A stretch of 64,000 bases of DNA from Maritimibacter alkaliphilus HTCC2654 (GTDB lineage: Bacteria > Pseudomonadota > Alphaproteobacteria > Rhodobacterales > Rhodobacteraceae), in contig NZ_CH902578.1 in assembly GCF_000152805.1 (NCBI RefSeq), positions 3,397,906-3,461,905 of the forward strand, in the 5' to 3' direction. The notes below the pieces were generated by a model. The model worked only from the letters and a program-made list of their open reading frames with translations. It ran no database searches and was not told where the DNA came from. How positions within the stretch are numbered: the first letter of the stretch is position 1; the number at the start of each line of letters is the position of its first letter. This document shows, one piece after another, positions 42,781 to 51,370 of the stretch. The position numbers and the translations under genes are program-made.

Positions 42781-44153
42781 GGCGCGACCTCCCGCACGTC
42801 GGTGGGTTGCCCCTGATCCTCGCGCCAGACCCGTTCCAGCATGTTGGCCGCCGTTTCCAGCCGGTAATTCGCCGAGGCCCGCATGTCGTTCATCGGGCGG
42901 AAATCTTCGGCGAAGGACCACTTGGCGTTGCGGACCGTCTCGATGGTCCACGGCTTGCCGACCAGCGCCTTTTCGACCGCCTTCGCGCGCATCGGCGTGC
43001 CCGCCATGCCCCCGAAAGCGATGCGGGCGGATGAGACGATTCCGTCTTTCAGGCGGATATTGAAGGCGCCGAGCACCGCGGAAATGTCCTGATCGAACCT
43101 TTTCGACAGTTTGTAGACCTTGAGCCGGTCCTCGCCCTCTTCGCGCGGGATCACCACCGCCTCGACGAATTCGCCGGGTTCGAGATCCTGTTTGCCGTAT
43201 TCGAGGAAGAAGTCCTCGAGCGGCATCTCGCGCGTGTCGTCGCCGTGCCTGAGTTGCAGCATCGCGCCCAGTGCCATGAGCGGCGGGGGCGTGTCGCCGA
43301 TGGGCGAGCCGTTGGCGATGTTGCCGCCGACCGTCGCGGCCGAGCGCACCTGATGCGAGGCGAAGCGGTCGAGCATGGCCGAGAAGGAAGGGTAGCGTTT
43401 GGCGATGGCGAGGCGGAAGGCCTCGACGCTGGCCGCCGCGCCGATGCGGATCATGTAGGGCGCGGTTTCGATGCGCCGCATTTCCTCGATCTGGCTGACG
43501 AAGATGACGGTGCCCAGATCGCGCAGGCTCTTGTTGACCCACAGGCCCACGTCCGTCGCCCCCGCGATGAGCGTGGCGTGGGGGTGGGCGCGCAGAAGCT
43601 CTGCCAGCGCCGCCGTGGTCGTCGGCTGGAAATCGTTGACATAGCCGCGGAGCGCCGGGCCCGCCGGAATGTCGCGCAGCCAGCCGGGCACAGGGCGGCG
43701 CGCCGCGTTGGTGGCCGCGCGCACGATGGGCGCATAGCCTGTGCAGCGGCACAGGTTGCCCGCCAATTGCAGGTCGTGATCCGTTTCGCCGTTGATCTGG
43801 CCTACGGCCATCGAGACCACGAAGCCGGGGGTGCAGAAGCCGCATTGACTGCCGTGGTGTTCCACCATCGCCTGTTGCACCGGGTGCATTTCGCCATCCG
43901 GTGCTGCCAGCCCCTCGACCGTCGTCAGGGTCTTGCCGTTGATCTGCGGCAAGAACAGGATGCAGCCGTTCAGCGCCCGCGTTCCCGCCTCGTCCGTCAC
44001 CATGACGGTGCAGGCCCCGCAGTCGCCCTCGTTACATCCTTCTTTCGTGCCGGTGAGTCCGCGCGTCTCGCGCAGCCAGTCGAGCACCGTCGTGGTCGGA
44101 GACACGCCGGTCAACTCCACGGTCTCTCCGTTCAGAAGAAACGCGATGTCCAT
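42777..44153 (-). CDS. xdhA: Xanthine dehydrogenase small subunit (2Fe-2S and FAD domains)
   Basis: This is a 458-residue electron-transfer subunit. The first [2Fe-2S] cluster is bound by CNEGDCGACT and a later Cys, the second by CGFCTPGF and CRCTGY. The FAD domain follows, with LIAGATDVGLW and ATVGGNIANGSPIGD. I used the ATG at 44153 because MDIAFLLNGETVELTG matches the usual start. It is the first gene of the minus-strand purine operon, so the control region should lie in the 295 bases upstream. Confidence 0.94.
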   Translation of the reverse strand: MDIAFLLNGETVELTGVSPTTTVLDWLRETRGLTGTKEGCNEGDCGACTVMVTDEAGTRALNGCILFLPQINGKTLTTVEGLAAPDGEMHPVQQAMVEHHGSQCGFCTPGFVVSMAVGQINGETDHDLQLAGNLCRCTGYAPIVRAATNAARRPVPGWLRDIPAGPALRGYVNDFQPTTTAALAELLRAHPHATLIAGATDVGLWVNKSLRDLGTVIFVSQIEEMRRIETAPYMIRIGAAASVEAFRLAIAKRYPSFSAMLDRFASHQVRSAATVGGNIANGSPIGDTPPPLMALGAMLQLRHGDDTREMPLEDFFLEYGKQDLEPGEFVEAVVIPREEGEDRLKVYKLSKRFDQDISAVLGAFNIRLKDGIVSSARIAFGGMAGTPMRAKAVEKALVGKPWTIETVRNAKWSFAEDFRPMNDMRASANYRLETAANMLERVWREDQGQPTDVREVAP

Positions 44154-44448
44154 GCCCTGTCTGTCCCGCCGCTTTACCGTTGTCACCCCATTCACGTCCT
44201 TCGATGCGGCGTAGAAGGACCGGGTTATCCAAAGCAGGAAAGCGCAGAAAATGGGCGCTGTCTACCCGCGTGCCGGTCACGGAAGCGGCGTAAAGCGTTG
44301 GAATTGCCCTTGAACCAAGCGGTTCATCGGCGAATTGCCCGAAATAGCGGCAGGGCGCGGGCCCGCCGGGGGCGGCCCGTCGGCTTGATCCTGCGCAAGG
44401 ACGGGGGCGTCAGGGGCCGTATGATCGGGGCTTTGGCGGGAGGTCGCG
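44154..44448. other. Divergent intergenic region upstream of xdhA
   Basis: These 295 bases separate xdhA from a divergent gene. The promoter of the purine operon must lie here, but I found no pair of boxes with good spacing. No coding frame or RNA structure is recognisable. A good ribosome binding site (GGGAGG) precedes the right-hand gene. Confidence 0.45.
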
Positions 44449-45273
44449 ATGAAGATCGTTCTGTGGATCCTTGGGCTGGCGCTGCTGGCGGCGATTGTGG
44501 CGACGGCGGCACAGGCCCTTTTCGTGAGCCGGACCGTCGCGGCGCGCGAGGCGCGTCTGGCCGTGACGAAGGGCGGCACGCTGCGCGACGACCTGCCCGA
44601 GGTGGTGCGCGCCTTTGCCGAGCGCGGGTTGGCGGGGGCGCCGCCGGGCAGGGTCGTGCGCCTGCGCCAGAGCGTCGAGATGGTGCTGAAGCCGGGGGCC
44701 GGGTGGCAGCCGATGCGGGCGCGGCAGGTCATCGGGATCGATACTGCGGGCTTTGTCTGGGTGGCGGCGATGAAGGTGGGACCGATCGCGCTGGTCAAGG
44801 CCATCGACGCGTTCGGCGAGGGGCACGGGGTGCTCGACATTCGTGTGCTCGGCGCGTGGCGGATGGGTGTGTCGAAGGGGCCGGACGCGGACCGGGCCGA
44901 GGCCGCGCGATACCTTGCCGAACTGCCGTGGTCGCCCGACGCGATCCTGCTGAACCGCGATCTGATCTGGAGCGAAACGGCGGACGGGGTCGAGGTCGCG
45001 CTGGACACGGCAGGGGGCGAGGCGCGGGTCGCGTTCTACTTCGACGCGGCGGGCGACATCGTGCGCATGACCGCGAAGGACAGGGCCGCGACGCAGCCGG
45101 ACGGAAGCGTCCGGCTGCTCGACTGGGCCGGTCACTTTTCGGACTACGGCATGGTCGGCGGGCGCCGCATCCCGCGCCGGGGGGAAGTGGGCTATATCTA
45201 TCCCACCGGCTACGAGGCCTACTGGCGCGGGACGATCACCGATTACAGGGTCGAGGCGAGGTCGCCCAACTGA
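44449..45273 (+). CDS. Membrane-anchored protein, DUF6920-like
   Basis: This is a 274-residue protein with one N-terminal membrane helix (residues 2-23) and a soluble remainder. RVVRLRQSVEMVLKPGAGWQ, RMGVSKGPDADRAEAARYLA and the late GRRIPRRGEVGYIYP look like the DUF6920 group of unknown role, though I am not certain. The ATG at 44449 has GGGAGG just upstream. Its last 31 bases overlap the convergent SRPBCC gene. Confidence 0.65.
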   Translation: MKIVLWILGLALLAAIVATAAQALFVSRTVAAREARLAVTKGGTLRDDLPEVVRAFAERGLAGAPPGRVVRLRQSVEMVLKPGAGWQPMRARQVIGIDTAGFVWVAAMKVGPIALVKAIDAFGEGHGVLDIRVLGAWRMGVSKGPDADRAEAARYLAELPWSPDAILLNRDLIWSETADGVEVALDTAGGEARVAFYFDAAGDIVRMTAKDRAATQPDGSVRLLDWAGHFSDYGMVGGRRIPRRGEVGYIYPTGYEAYWRGTITDYRVEARSPN

Positions 45274-45734
45274 TCGATGGCCGTGCCCCAGCCGTCGAAA
45301 AAGCCCATGCTTTCGTGGCTGTCGCGCGTCGCGCCGTCCGCGTGAAGCGCACGGGCGGTGACCTTGGTCCCGGCCTCGGTCGCTTCCAGCATGTAGACGC
45401 CCGTCAGGAAAGCGCTGCCCTTGGGGTGAAAGCCCGGCGTCATCGCGTCGGTGAAGGCAAATGTCCGGCCCTCGTCCGCGATCAGGACGCAGCCGGGACC
45501 GGCGTCCTGCGTTTCCCCGTTCGGGCCGAACATCGGCGTATGGAAGATGCCGCCCGGTCGCGGGTCGATCACCGCGCCGCGCACCTGCCAAGGCTTCGGG
45601 CAGAACCATTGGGCGAGCAGGTCCGGGTCGGTCAGGCAGCGCCACAGGGTCGCGGGCGTGGCGGAAACGGTGCGGGTCAGTTCGAGGTCGGTGTCGGGGT
45701 TGAAAGCGAAAGGGTCCATCGGGTGTCCTGTCAT
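45243..45734 (-). CDS. SRPBCC/AHSA1 domain protein
   Basis: This is a 163-residue START-like fold protein of the AHSA1 group. ATPATLWRCLTDPDLLAQWF and PGGIFHTPMFGPNGE are typical, and HESMGFFDGWGTAIDQLGD is the C-terminal helix. The fold binds hydrophobic ligands in a cavity; no ligand is known here. Its ATG at 45734 overlaps the upstream gene by ATGA. It is the last gene of the ArsR-AHSA1 operon. Confidence 0.85.
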   Translation of the reverse strand: MTGHPMDPFAFNPDTDLELTRTVSATPATLWRCLTDPDLLAQWFCPKPWQVRGAVIDPRPGGIFHTPMFGPNGETQDAGPGCVLIADEGRTFAFTDAMTPGFHPKGSAFLTGVYMLEATEAGTKVTARALHADGATRDSHESMGFFDGWGTAIDQLGDLASTL

Positions 45735-46183
45735 TTGAACGTGGCGACGAGCGCGTCGATCAGGGCTTCCATGCCGCCCTGTCGCATTTCGGCCCCGTCC
45801 GAACCTTCGAAGAAGACGCCCGCTTCGGTGTAGTCGAGCCGGGTGCCCGCTTCGGTCGAGGTAAGCTCGACCGTCGCCAGCGAGGTGGAGTGGACGCGAC
45901 CATCCCACGACATCGAATAGGCATAGACGATGCGTTCGTCCGGCTTGATGTCGAAATAGGTCGTCGCGTTTTCGTGGATGCCCGTGGCCGGACCCTCGGT
46001 CATGGTGAATCGCCCGCGCTCGCCCCCGCCGACCCGGAAATCCAGTGCGTAGTCGGAGGCCGACAGGTGCGGGTTCAGGAACCACGCGCGTTTCAGGTCT
46101 TCGTCCGCGAAGGCGCGGAAGACGCTGGCGGGGCTGGCCGCGATGGTGCGGGAAACAGAAAAATTGCCGTGTTCGATGGTCAT
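45731..46183 (-). CDS. SRPBCC/AHSA1 domain protein
   Basis: This is a 150-residue protein of the same fold. FSVSRTIAASPASVFRAFAD opens it, and RLDYTEAGVFFEG with GGMEALIDALVATF closes it, as in many ArsR-linked AHSA1 proteins. It overlaps the genes on both sides by four bases. No catalytic role is evident. Confidence 0.86.
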   Translation of the reverse strand: MTIEHGNFSVSRTIAASPASVFRAFADEDLKRAWFLNPHLSASDYALDFRVGGGERGRFTMTEGPATGIHENATTYFDIKPDERIVYAYSMSWDGRVHSTSLATVELTSTEAGTRLDYTEAGVFFEGSDGAEMRQGGMEALIDALVATFK

Positions 46184-46635
46184 GATGCGTTCTCGATATG
46201 GTGGATCAGATTGGCGATTGAGGTCGTCCAGCCGCCCTTGGTTCCGGCGAGCATTCCGTCGCCGACGAAGGATGTTGTGTAGACGTCGAGGGTCAGGCGT
46301 GTGCCGGCCTCGGTCGCGGCGAAGACGACGCTGACTTGCGAGGCGGCGAGGGGCGTGTCGCCCTTGCGCACGATTTCCGTGAAACTGACCGCGGCGGGTT
46401 CGTCGAGTTTGTGATAGCGCGTCTCGACTATGTAGGTCGGGTCCGACTTCGGGCCGCAGCGATGCAGCCCGGTGCCGCCGTCGCGCGGGTCGTGTTCCAA
46501 GACCTCGAACACCTCGTCAGGCGAGGGCGGCGACCAGATCGCGCGCGCTTTCGGGTCGAAAAAGGCGGCCCAGACGGCGGCGGGCAGGGCCGCAATCCCG
46601 CGCTCCAGCGTGAAGCGATCGTTGCCGAGGCTCAT
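46180..46635 (-). CDS. SRPBCC/AHSA1 domain protein
   Basis: This is a 151-residue protein, the first AHSA1-type gene after the regulator. FTLERGIAALPAAVWAAFFD starts the fold and GTKGGWTTSIANLIHHIE is the C-terminal helix. I chose the ATG at 46635 because MSLGNDRFTLERG fits the fold start and the ATG overlaps the ArsR stop by ATGA. Confidence 0.85.
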   Translation of the reverse strand: MSLGNDRFTLERGIAALPAAVWAAFFDPKARAIWSPPSPDEVFEVLEHDPRDGGTGLHRCGPKSDPTYIVETRYHKLDEPAAVSFTEIVRKGDTPLAASQVSVVFAATEAGTRLTLDVYTTSFVGDGMLAGTKGGWTTSIANLIHHIENAS

Positions 46636-46982
46636 GTCTCGTCCTTCGGAAAGGGGTTGGTTTCCGCTTCGATCCGTTTCGCGACCGCTTCGAGCCGGTC
46701 GAGGCGGCCCTCCCACACCCGTTTCTGTCTGTCGATCCAGGTTTCGGCAGGGCCGAACGCCTCGGGCGTGAGGGCGACGATGCGCTGGCGGCCGACCTTG
46801 CGGCTGGTCACGACGCCCGCGTCCTCAAGCCGGTCGATGTGCTTGAGGAAAGAGGGCAGCGCCATGTCGTGCGGGGCCGCCAGTTCCTTGATCGGCGCTT
46901 CGCCATGGGTCAGCCGTTCCACCACGTCGCGGCGGGTCTGATCGGCGAGCGCCAGAAACAGGATATCCATTTGGTTAGCCAT
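46632..46982 (-). CDS. ArsR-family transcriptional regulator
   Basis: This is a 116-residue winged-helix repressor. MDILFLALADQTRRDVVERL, LPSFLKHIDRLEDAGVVTSR and VGRQRIVALTPEAF match the ArsR class usually found with AHSA1 proteins. It has no metal-binding cysteines, so it is unlikely to sense arsenic. It leads an operon of three AHSA1 genes and probably controls it. Confidence 0.9.
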   Translation of the reverse strand: MANQMDILFLALADQTRRDVVERLTHGEAPIKELAAPHDMALPSFLKHIDRLEDAGVVTSRKVGRQRIVALTPEAFGPAETWIDRQKRVWEGRLDRLEAVAKRIEAETNPFPKDET

Positions 46983-47037
46983 GAAGCTAACTATTCACGC
47001 GACGCGATTCGGAGCAAGGGAAAAGTTACCCCGCAGG

Positions 47038-47499
47038 CTAACTGTTTTCGGATATGTCGGCGGACAGGCCGTCGAGCTTGGCGATGCCGTCGTCCCAACT
47101 GGCAAGGGCGCTGGGTTCGGACCCTTCGGCCTGCATCAACGCCGCTTCAAGCCGCGTGCCCGAGGCGATCTCGTGCAGGTCGATGACCAGCGTCGCCGGA
47201 TTGGCGGCCCCGGTCGGGCGATACTCGGCCCCGAGCGCGGTGGTAATGACCAGCCGGGTGGGGGCCTGCGCGTCGATCACACAGGCTGAAATGGTCTCGA
47301 GCTTCGCACCGGCGCGCGCCAGCGTGAGGTCGAAGCGCCCCCCGCGATGCGGCTCGACGATTGCACCGGCAAGATCCTCGCCGAACGGTTTGAACCACTC
47401 GACGAGCAGCCGACCGTCGGTCAGCGCGCGATAGACCCCTTGGGGTCTGGATTTCAGATACCGGGTCGTGCGGACTTCCTGATTGGGTCCGGGAATCAT
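47038..47499 (-). CDS. SRPBCC/AHSA1 domain protein (separate unit)
   Basis: This is a 153-residue protein, a fourth AHSA1-type member, placed upstream of the ArsR gene on the same strand. TTRYLKSRPQGVYRALTDGR opens the fold, and SALASWDDGIAKLDGL is the C-terminal helix. The ATG at 47499 begins MIPGPNQEVR. A 55-base gap separates it from arsR, so co-transcription is likely but unproven. Confidence 0.83.
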   Translation of the reverse strand: MIPGPNQEVRTTRYLKSRPQGVYRALTDGRLLVEWFKPFGEDLAGAIVEPHRGGRFDLTLARAGAKLETISACVIDAQAPTRLVITTALGAEYRPTGAANPATLVIDLHEIASGTRLEAALMQAEGSEPSALASWDDGIAKLDGLSADISENS

Positions 47500-47619
47500 G
47501 TCTGCCTCATGTCTCGTTTTGCGCGATCTTGAGGGTCTGCACGCGAGACCGTCCATCACATTTGCGACCCGCACACGATCCCGGCTTGCTCCCGCCGACC
47601 GGGGGCCTAGTCTGGGCGT

Positions 47620-50600
47620 ATGGCTGCCACTCCCCGATTCATTCACCTTCGCGTCCACACGGAATATTCGCTTCTCGAAGGCGCGGTTCCGGTCAAGAAA
47701 CTCGCCGGTCTGTGCGAGAGCATGGACATGCCCGCCGTCGCCGTGACCGACACGAACAACATGTTCTGCGCGCTGGAGTTTTCCGTGACGGCGAGCGGGG
47801 CGGGCGTGCAGCCGATCATCGGGTGTCAGGTAACGGTCGCCTTCGATACGCCGGAGCCGGGCGAGCAGCCCAGACCGGGCGCGCCCGTGGTTCTGCTGGC
47901 CCAGAACGAGGGCGGCTACGAGAACCTGATGAAGCTGAATTCCTGCCTATACCTCGACAAGCACGGGGCGCTGCCGGAGGTCACTCTGGCGGAGTTGGAG
48001 CAATATTCGGCGGGTCTTATCTGTCTGACCGGCGGGGCCGAGGGGCCTGTGGGTCACTGGCTTCAGCAGGGCAACCGCGCAAAGGCGCAGGAGCTGATGA
48101 CGTGGTTCCACCGCGTGTTCGCGGATCGGCTGTATGTCGAATTGCAACGCCATCCCGGCGAAGGCGGGCAGCTGACCGAACCAGAGCAGAAGACCGAGCG
48201 CGGGTTCGTGGAAATGGCATATGCCATGGGCATTCCGCTGGTCGCAACGAACGACGTCTATTTCCCCAAGACCCAGCTATACGAGGCGCATGACGCGCTG
48301 ATCTGTATCGCCGAAGGGGCCTATGTCGACCAGCAGGAGCCGCGCCGCCACCTGACGCCGCAGCATTATTTCAAATCGCCGCAGGAAATGGCGACGCTGT
48401 TCGCCGACCTGCCGGAAGCGATCGAGAACACCGTCGAAATCGCGCGCCGCTGCGCCTTCATGGCTTACCGCCGCGACCCGATCCTGCCCAAGTTCGCCGA
48501 CGACGAGGTGGACGAATTGCGCCGTCAGGCGAAAGAGGGGCTGGAGGCGCGGCTCGCGGTGATCCCGCATGCCGCCCCGGTCGAGGAATACGAGGCGCGG
48601 CTCGAGTTCGAGCTGGGCATCATCGAAGGCATGGGGTTTCCCGGCTACTTCCTGATCGTTGCCGACTTCATCAAGTGGTCCAAGGACAACGGCATTCCCA
48701 TCGGGCCGGGGCGGGGGTCGGGTGCAGGCTCGCTCGTGGCTTACGCGCTGACCATCACCGACCTCGATCCGCTGCGCTATTCGCTGCTGTTCGAACGCTT
48801 CCTGAACCCGGAACGTGTGTCGATGCCCGACTTCGACATCGACTTCTGCATGGACCGGCGGGAGGAGACGATCCGCTACGTGCAGGAGAAATACGGGCGC
48901 GACAAGGTGGGCCAGATCATCACCTTCGGTGCGCTTCTGTCCAAGGCCGCCGTGCGCGATGTGGGCCGGGTGCTGCAAATGCCCTATGGGCAGGTGGACC
49001 GGCTGTCCAAGCTGATCCCGGTCGAGGGCGTGAAGCCCGTGTCGATCACGCAAGCCCTGAAGGACGAGCCGCGGCTGCGCGAAGAGGCGCGAGCGGAGGA
49101 GGTCGTGGAACGGCTGCTGCGCTACGCCGAACAGGTGGAGGGGCTTTTGCGGAATGCCTCGACCCACGCGGCGGGGGTTGTGATCGGGGACCGGCCGCTC
49201 GATGCGCTGGTGCCGCTCTATCAGGATCCGCGCTCGGACATGCCCGCGACGCAATTCAACATGAAATGGGTCGAGCAGGCGGGGCTGGTGAAGTTCGACT
49301 TTCTGGGCCTCAAGACGCTCACGGTCATTCAGAACGCCATCGACCTGATCCACGGGCAGGGGCGCGACCTGCATATCGGGCCCGACGGGGCCGAGATCTA
49401 CACCCCTGCCGAGGGCGGGGAGAACCAGATCAACCTGATCCCTCTGGATGACGAAAAGACCTATCGGCTTTATGCCAGCGCCAAGACGGTCGCCGTGTTC
49501 CAGGTGGAATCCACGGGCATGATGGACGCGCTCAGGCGCATGAAACCGACCTGCATCGAAGACATCGTGGCGCTCGTGGCGCTCTACCGTCCCGGCCCGA
49601 TGGAGAACATCCCGACCTATTGCGAGGTCAAGAACGGGCAGCGCGAGATCGAGTCGGTGCATCCGCTGATCGACCATATCCTCGAAGAGACGCAGGGCAT
49701 CATCGTCTATCAGGAACAGGTGATGCAGATCGCGCAGGAGATGGCGGGCTACAGCCTCGGCGGCGCCGACCTGCTGCGTCGCGCGATGGGTAAGAAGATC
49801 AAGGAGGCGATGGACGCCGAGCGCCCGAAATTCGAAAAGGGCGCAGCGGAAAAGGGCGTGGACAAGAAGAAGGCGAGCGAGGTCTTCGACCTTCTCGAAA
49901 AGTTCGCCAACTACGGCTTCAACAAGTCCCACGCGGCGGCCTATGCCGTTGTCAGCTACCAGACTGCATGGCTCAAGGCGAACCACCCGGTCGAGTTCAT
50001 GGCGGGCGTCATGAACTGCGATATTCACCTGACCGACAAGCTGGGCGTCTATGCCGAAGAAGTCCGCCGGGGGCTGGATATCGAGATCGTGCCGCCTTGC
50101 GTGAACAGGTCCGAGGCGATGTTCTGCGTGTCGGAAGGCCGGGTTGTCTATGGTATCGGCGCGCTGAAGAACGTGGGTGTCGAGGCGATGAAGCTGATCG
50201 TCGAGGCACGCAAGGTCGAGGGCCGCGAAAAGCCCTTCGTGAACCTTTACGACGTGGCGCGGCGGGTGGACCTGAAGCGCGTCGGAAAGCGCCCGATGGA
50301 AATGCTGGCGCGGGCCGGGGCCTTCGACGAGTTGGACGCGAACCGGCGGCGGGTGTTCGAAAGCCTCGACGCGCTGGTGAGCTATTCGGCGGCGATCCAC
50401 GAACAGCGCGACAGCGCGCAGGTCAGCCTGTTCGGCGAAGCGGGGGACGACCTGCCGGAGCCGCGCCTATCGAATGCGCCGGACTGGCTGCCCAACGAAC
50501 GGCTGGCCGAAGAGCACAAGGCGATCGGGTTCTATCTGTCCGGGCATCCGCTGGACGACTACATGGCCGCGCTCAAGCGCAAGGGCGTGGTGACGCTGGA

Positions 50601-51135
50601 AGAACTGACCAAGAAGGTCGAGCGCGCGCCCTGCGTCGCCAAGATCGCGGGCGCGGTGTCGGCCAAGCAGGAGCGCAAGTCGGCCAAGGGCAATCGCTTT
50701 GCCTTCGTCGCCATGACCGACCCGACCGGGGCCTGCGAGATCACGGTGTTCTCGGAAACGCTGGAGCAGAACCGGCAGTTTCTGGAAACCGGCATGAACG
50801 TCGTGGTGACGGTCGAGGCGACCTATGAAAGCGAACAGTTGAAACTGCTCGCCCGGTCGGCCGCCCCGGTGGATACGGTGGTGCAGGACGCGGGCGGCAT
50901 GGCGCTGAGAGTCTATGTCGACAGCCCCGGCGTGGTCGCCACGGTCGCGGGGCTGCTCGAGTCGGCGCGCGAACAGGCCAAGGGCGCGCGGCCTGGTGCG
51001 GTCAGTTTCTGCCTGATGGACCCGACCCTGCCCGGCGAGGTGGAAATGGACATCGGTGCCGAATTCCCGCTGAACCCCCAGATCAAGGGTGCGCTGAAGT
51101 CGTTGTCCGGCGTCGTCGACGTCGAGGAAGTCTGA
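47620..51135 (+). CDS. dnaE: DNA polymerase III alpha subunit
   Basis: This is the replicative polymerase, 1171 residues, the DnaE1 type. The N-terminal PHP domain starts with FIHLRVHTEYSLLEGA. The polymerase core includes GPGRGSGAGSLVAYAL and the catalytic MPDFDIDFC at residues 402-410, followed by NASTHAAGVVIGDRP and FNKSHAAAYAVVSYQTAWLK. The C-terminal part holds a helix-hairpin-helix region and an OB-fold (VAKIAGAVSAKQERKSAKG). The ATG at 47620 matches the family start. Confidence 0.97.
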   Translation: MAATPRFIHLRVHTEYSLLEGAVPVKKLAGLCESMDMPAVAVTDTNNMFCALEFSVTASGAGVQPIIGCQVTVAFDTPEPGEQPRPGAPVVLLAQNEGGYENLMKLNSCLYLDKHGALPEVTLAELEQYSAGLICLTGGAEGPVGHWLQQGNRAKAQELMTWFHRVFADRLYVELQRHPGEGGQLTEPEQKTERGFVEMAYAMGIPLVATNDVYFPKTQLYEAHDALICIAEGAYVDQQEPRRHLTPQHYFKSPQEMATLFADLPEAIENTVEIARRCAFMAYRRDPILPKFADDEVDELRRQAKEGLEARLAVIPHAAPVEEYEARLEFELGIIEGMGFPGYFLIVADFIKWSKDNGIPIGPGRGSGAGSLVAYALTITDLDPLRYSLLFERFLNPERVSMPDFDIDFCMDRREETIRYVQEKYGRDKVGQIITFGALLSKAAVRDVGRVLQMPYGQVDRLSKLIPVEGVKPVSITQALKDEPRLREEARAEEVVERLLRYAEQVEGLLRNASTHAAGVVIGDRPLDALVPLYQDPRSDMPATQFNMKWVEQAGLVKFDFLGLKTLTVIQNAIDLIHGQGRDLHIGPDGAEIYTPAEGGENQINLIPLDDEKTYRLYASAKTVAVFQVESTGMMDALRRMKPTCIEDIVALVALYRPGPMENIPTYCEVKNGQREIESVHPLIDHILEETQGIIVYQEQVMQIAQEMAGYSLGGADLLRRAMGKKIKEAMDAERPKFEKGAAEKGVDKKKASEVFDLLEKFANYGFNKSHAAAYAVVSYQTAWLKANHPVEFMAGVMNCDIHLTDKLGVYAEEVRRGLDIEIVPPCVNRSEAMFCVSEGRVVYGIGALKNVGVEAMKLIVEARKVEGREKPFVNLYDVARRVDLKRVGKRPMEMLARAGAFDELDANRRRVFESLDALVSYSAAIHEQRDSAQVSLFGEAGDDLPEPRLSNAPDWLPNERLAEEHKAIGFYLSGHPLDDYMAALKRKGVVTLEELTKKVERAPCVAKIAGAVSAKQERKSAKGNRFAFVAMTDPTGACEITVFSETLEQNRQFLETGMNVVVTVEATYESEQLKLLARSAAPVDTVVQDAGGMALRVYVDSPGVVATVAGLLESAREQAKGARPGAVSFCLMDPTLPGEVEMDIGAEFPLNPQIKGALKSLSGVVDVEEV

Positions 51136-51370
51136 CGTTTCCGAAAGGAGCGGGCTGAAGCCCGCGCTTTGGGAGCCTGATCCGCCAAGGGCGGCTCAGG
51201 CGATCAGGGGGCGCTGCCCCCGCTCGCATTTGCAGGCAAATGAGAGCCCCCCCGAGGTTTTTTGAAACAGAGAAGAGGCAGGCTCGCCCACTTTGGGGGC
51301 CGTCGTGTTCGGCTGTGACTGAACCTTTCCGGCCTTTGTGCCGTTATCAGTCGGACACGAGGACCGTTAC
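51136..51370. other. Intergenic region after dnaE
   Basis: These 235 bases contain the third copy of the GC-rich palindromic repeat (51150-51277). The hairpin at 51150-51165 followed by GCTTT may also terminate dnaE. The last 90 bases before the transporter gene show no clear promoter boxes to me. Confidence 0.5.
51150..51277 (+). repeat. Intergenic GC-rich palindromic repeat, copy 3
   Basis: This block starts with the GCGGGC/GCCCGC hairpin and the GCTTTGGGAGCC tail shared with 36295-36322, continues with CCGCC/GGCGG and the GGGGCGCTGCCCC core shared with 36347-36359, and ends with a CCCCGAGG-TTTTTTG-AAACAGAGAA module. That last module is the reverse complement of the one at 25717-25742, with two one-base indels. 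Confidence 0.65.

Noticed and set aside
40762-45833. Long plus-strand open frames opposite xdhB, xdhA and beyond
   Set aside because: They mirror well-supported genes, have low-complexity Arg/Gly/Asp/His composition and lack ribosome binding sites. They are GC-driven shadows.
48277-50400. Minus-strand open frame of about 700 codons inside dnaE
   Set aside because: dnaE is unambiguous on the plus strand, and the antisense translation matches nothing.
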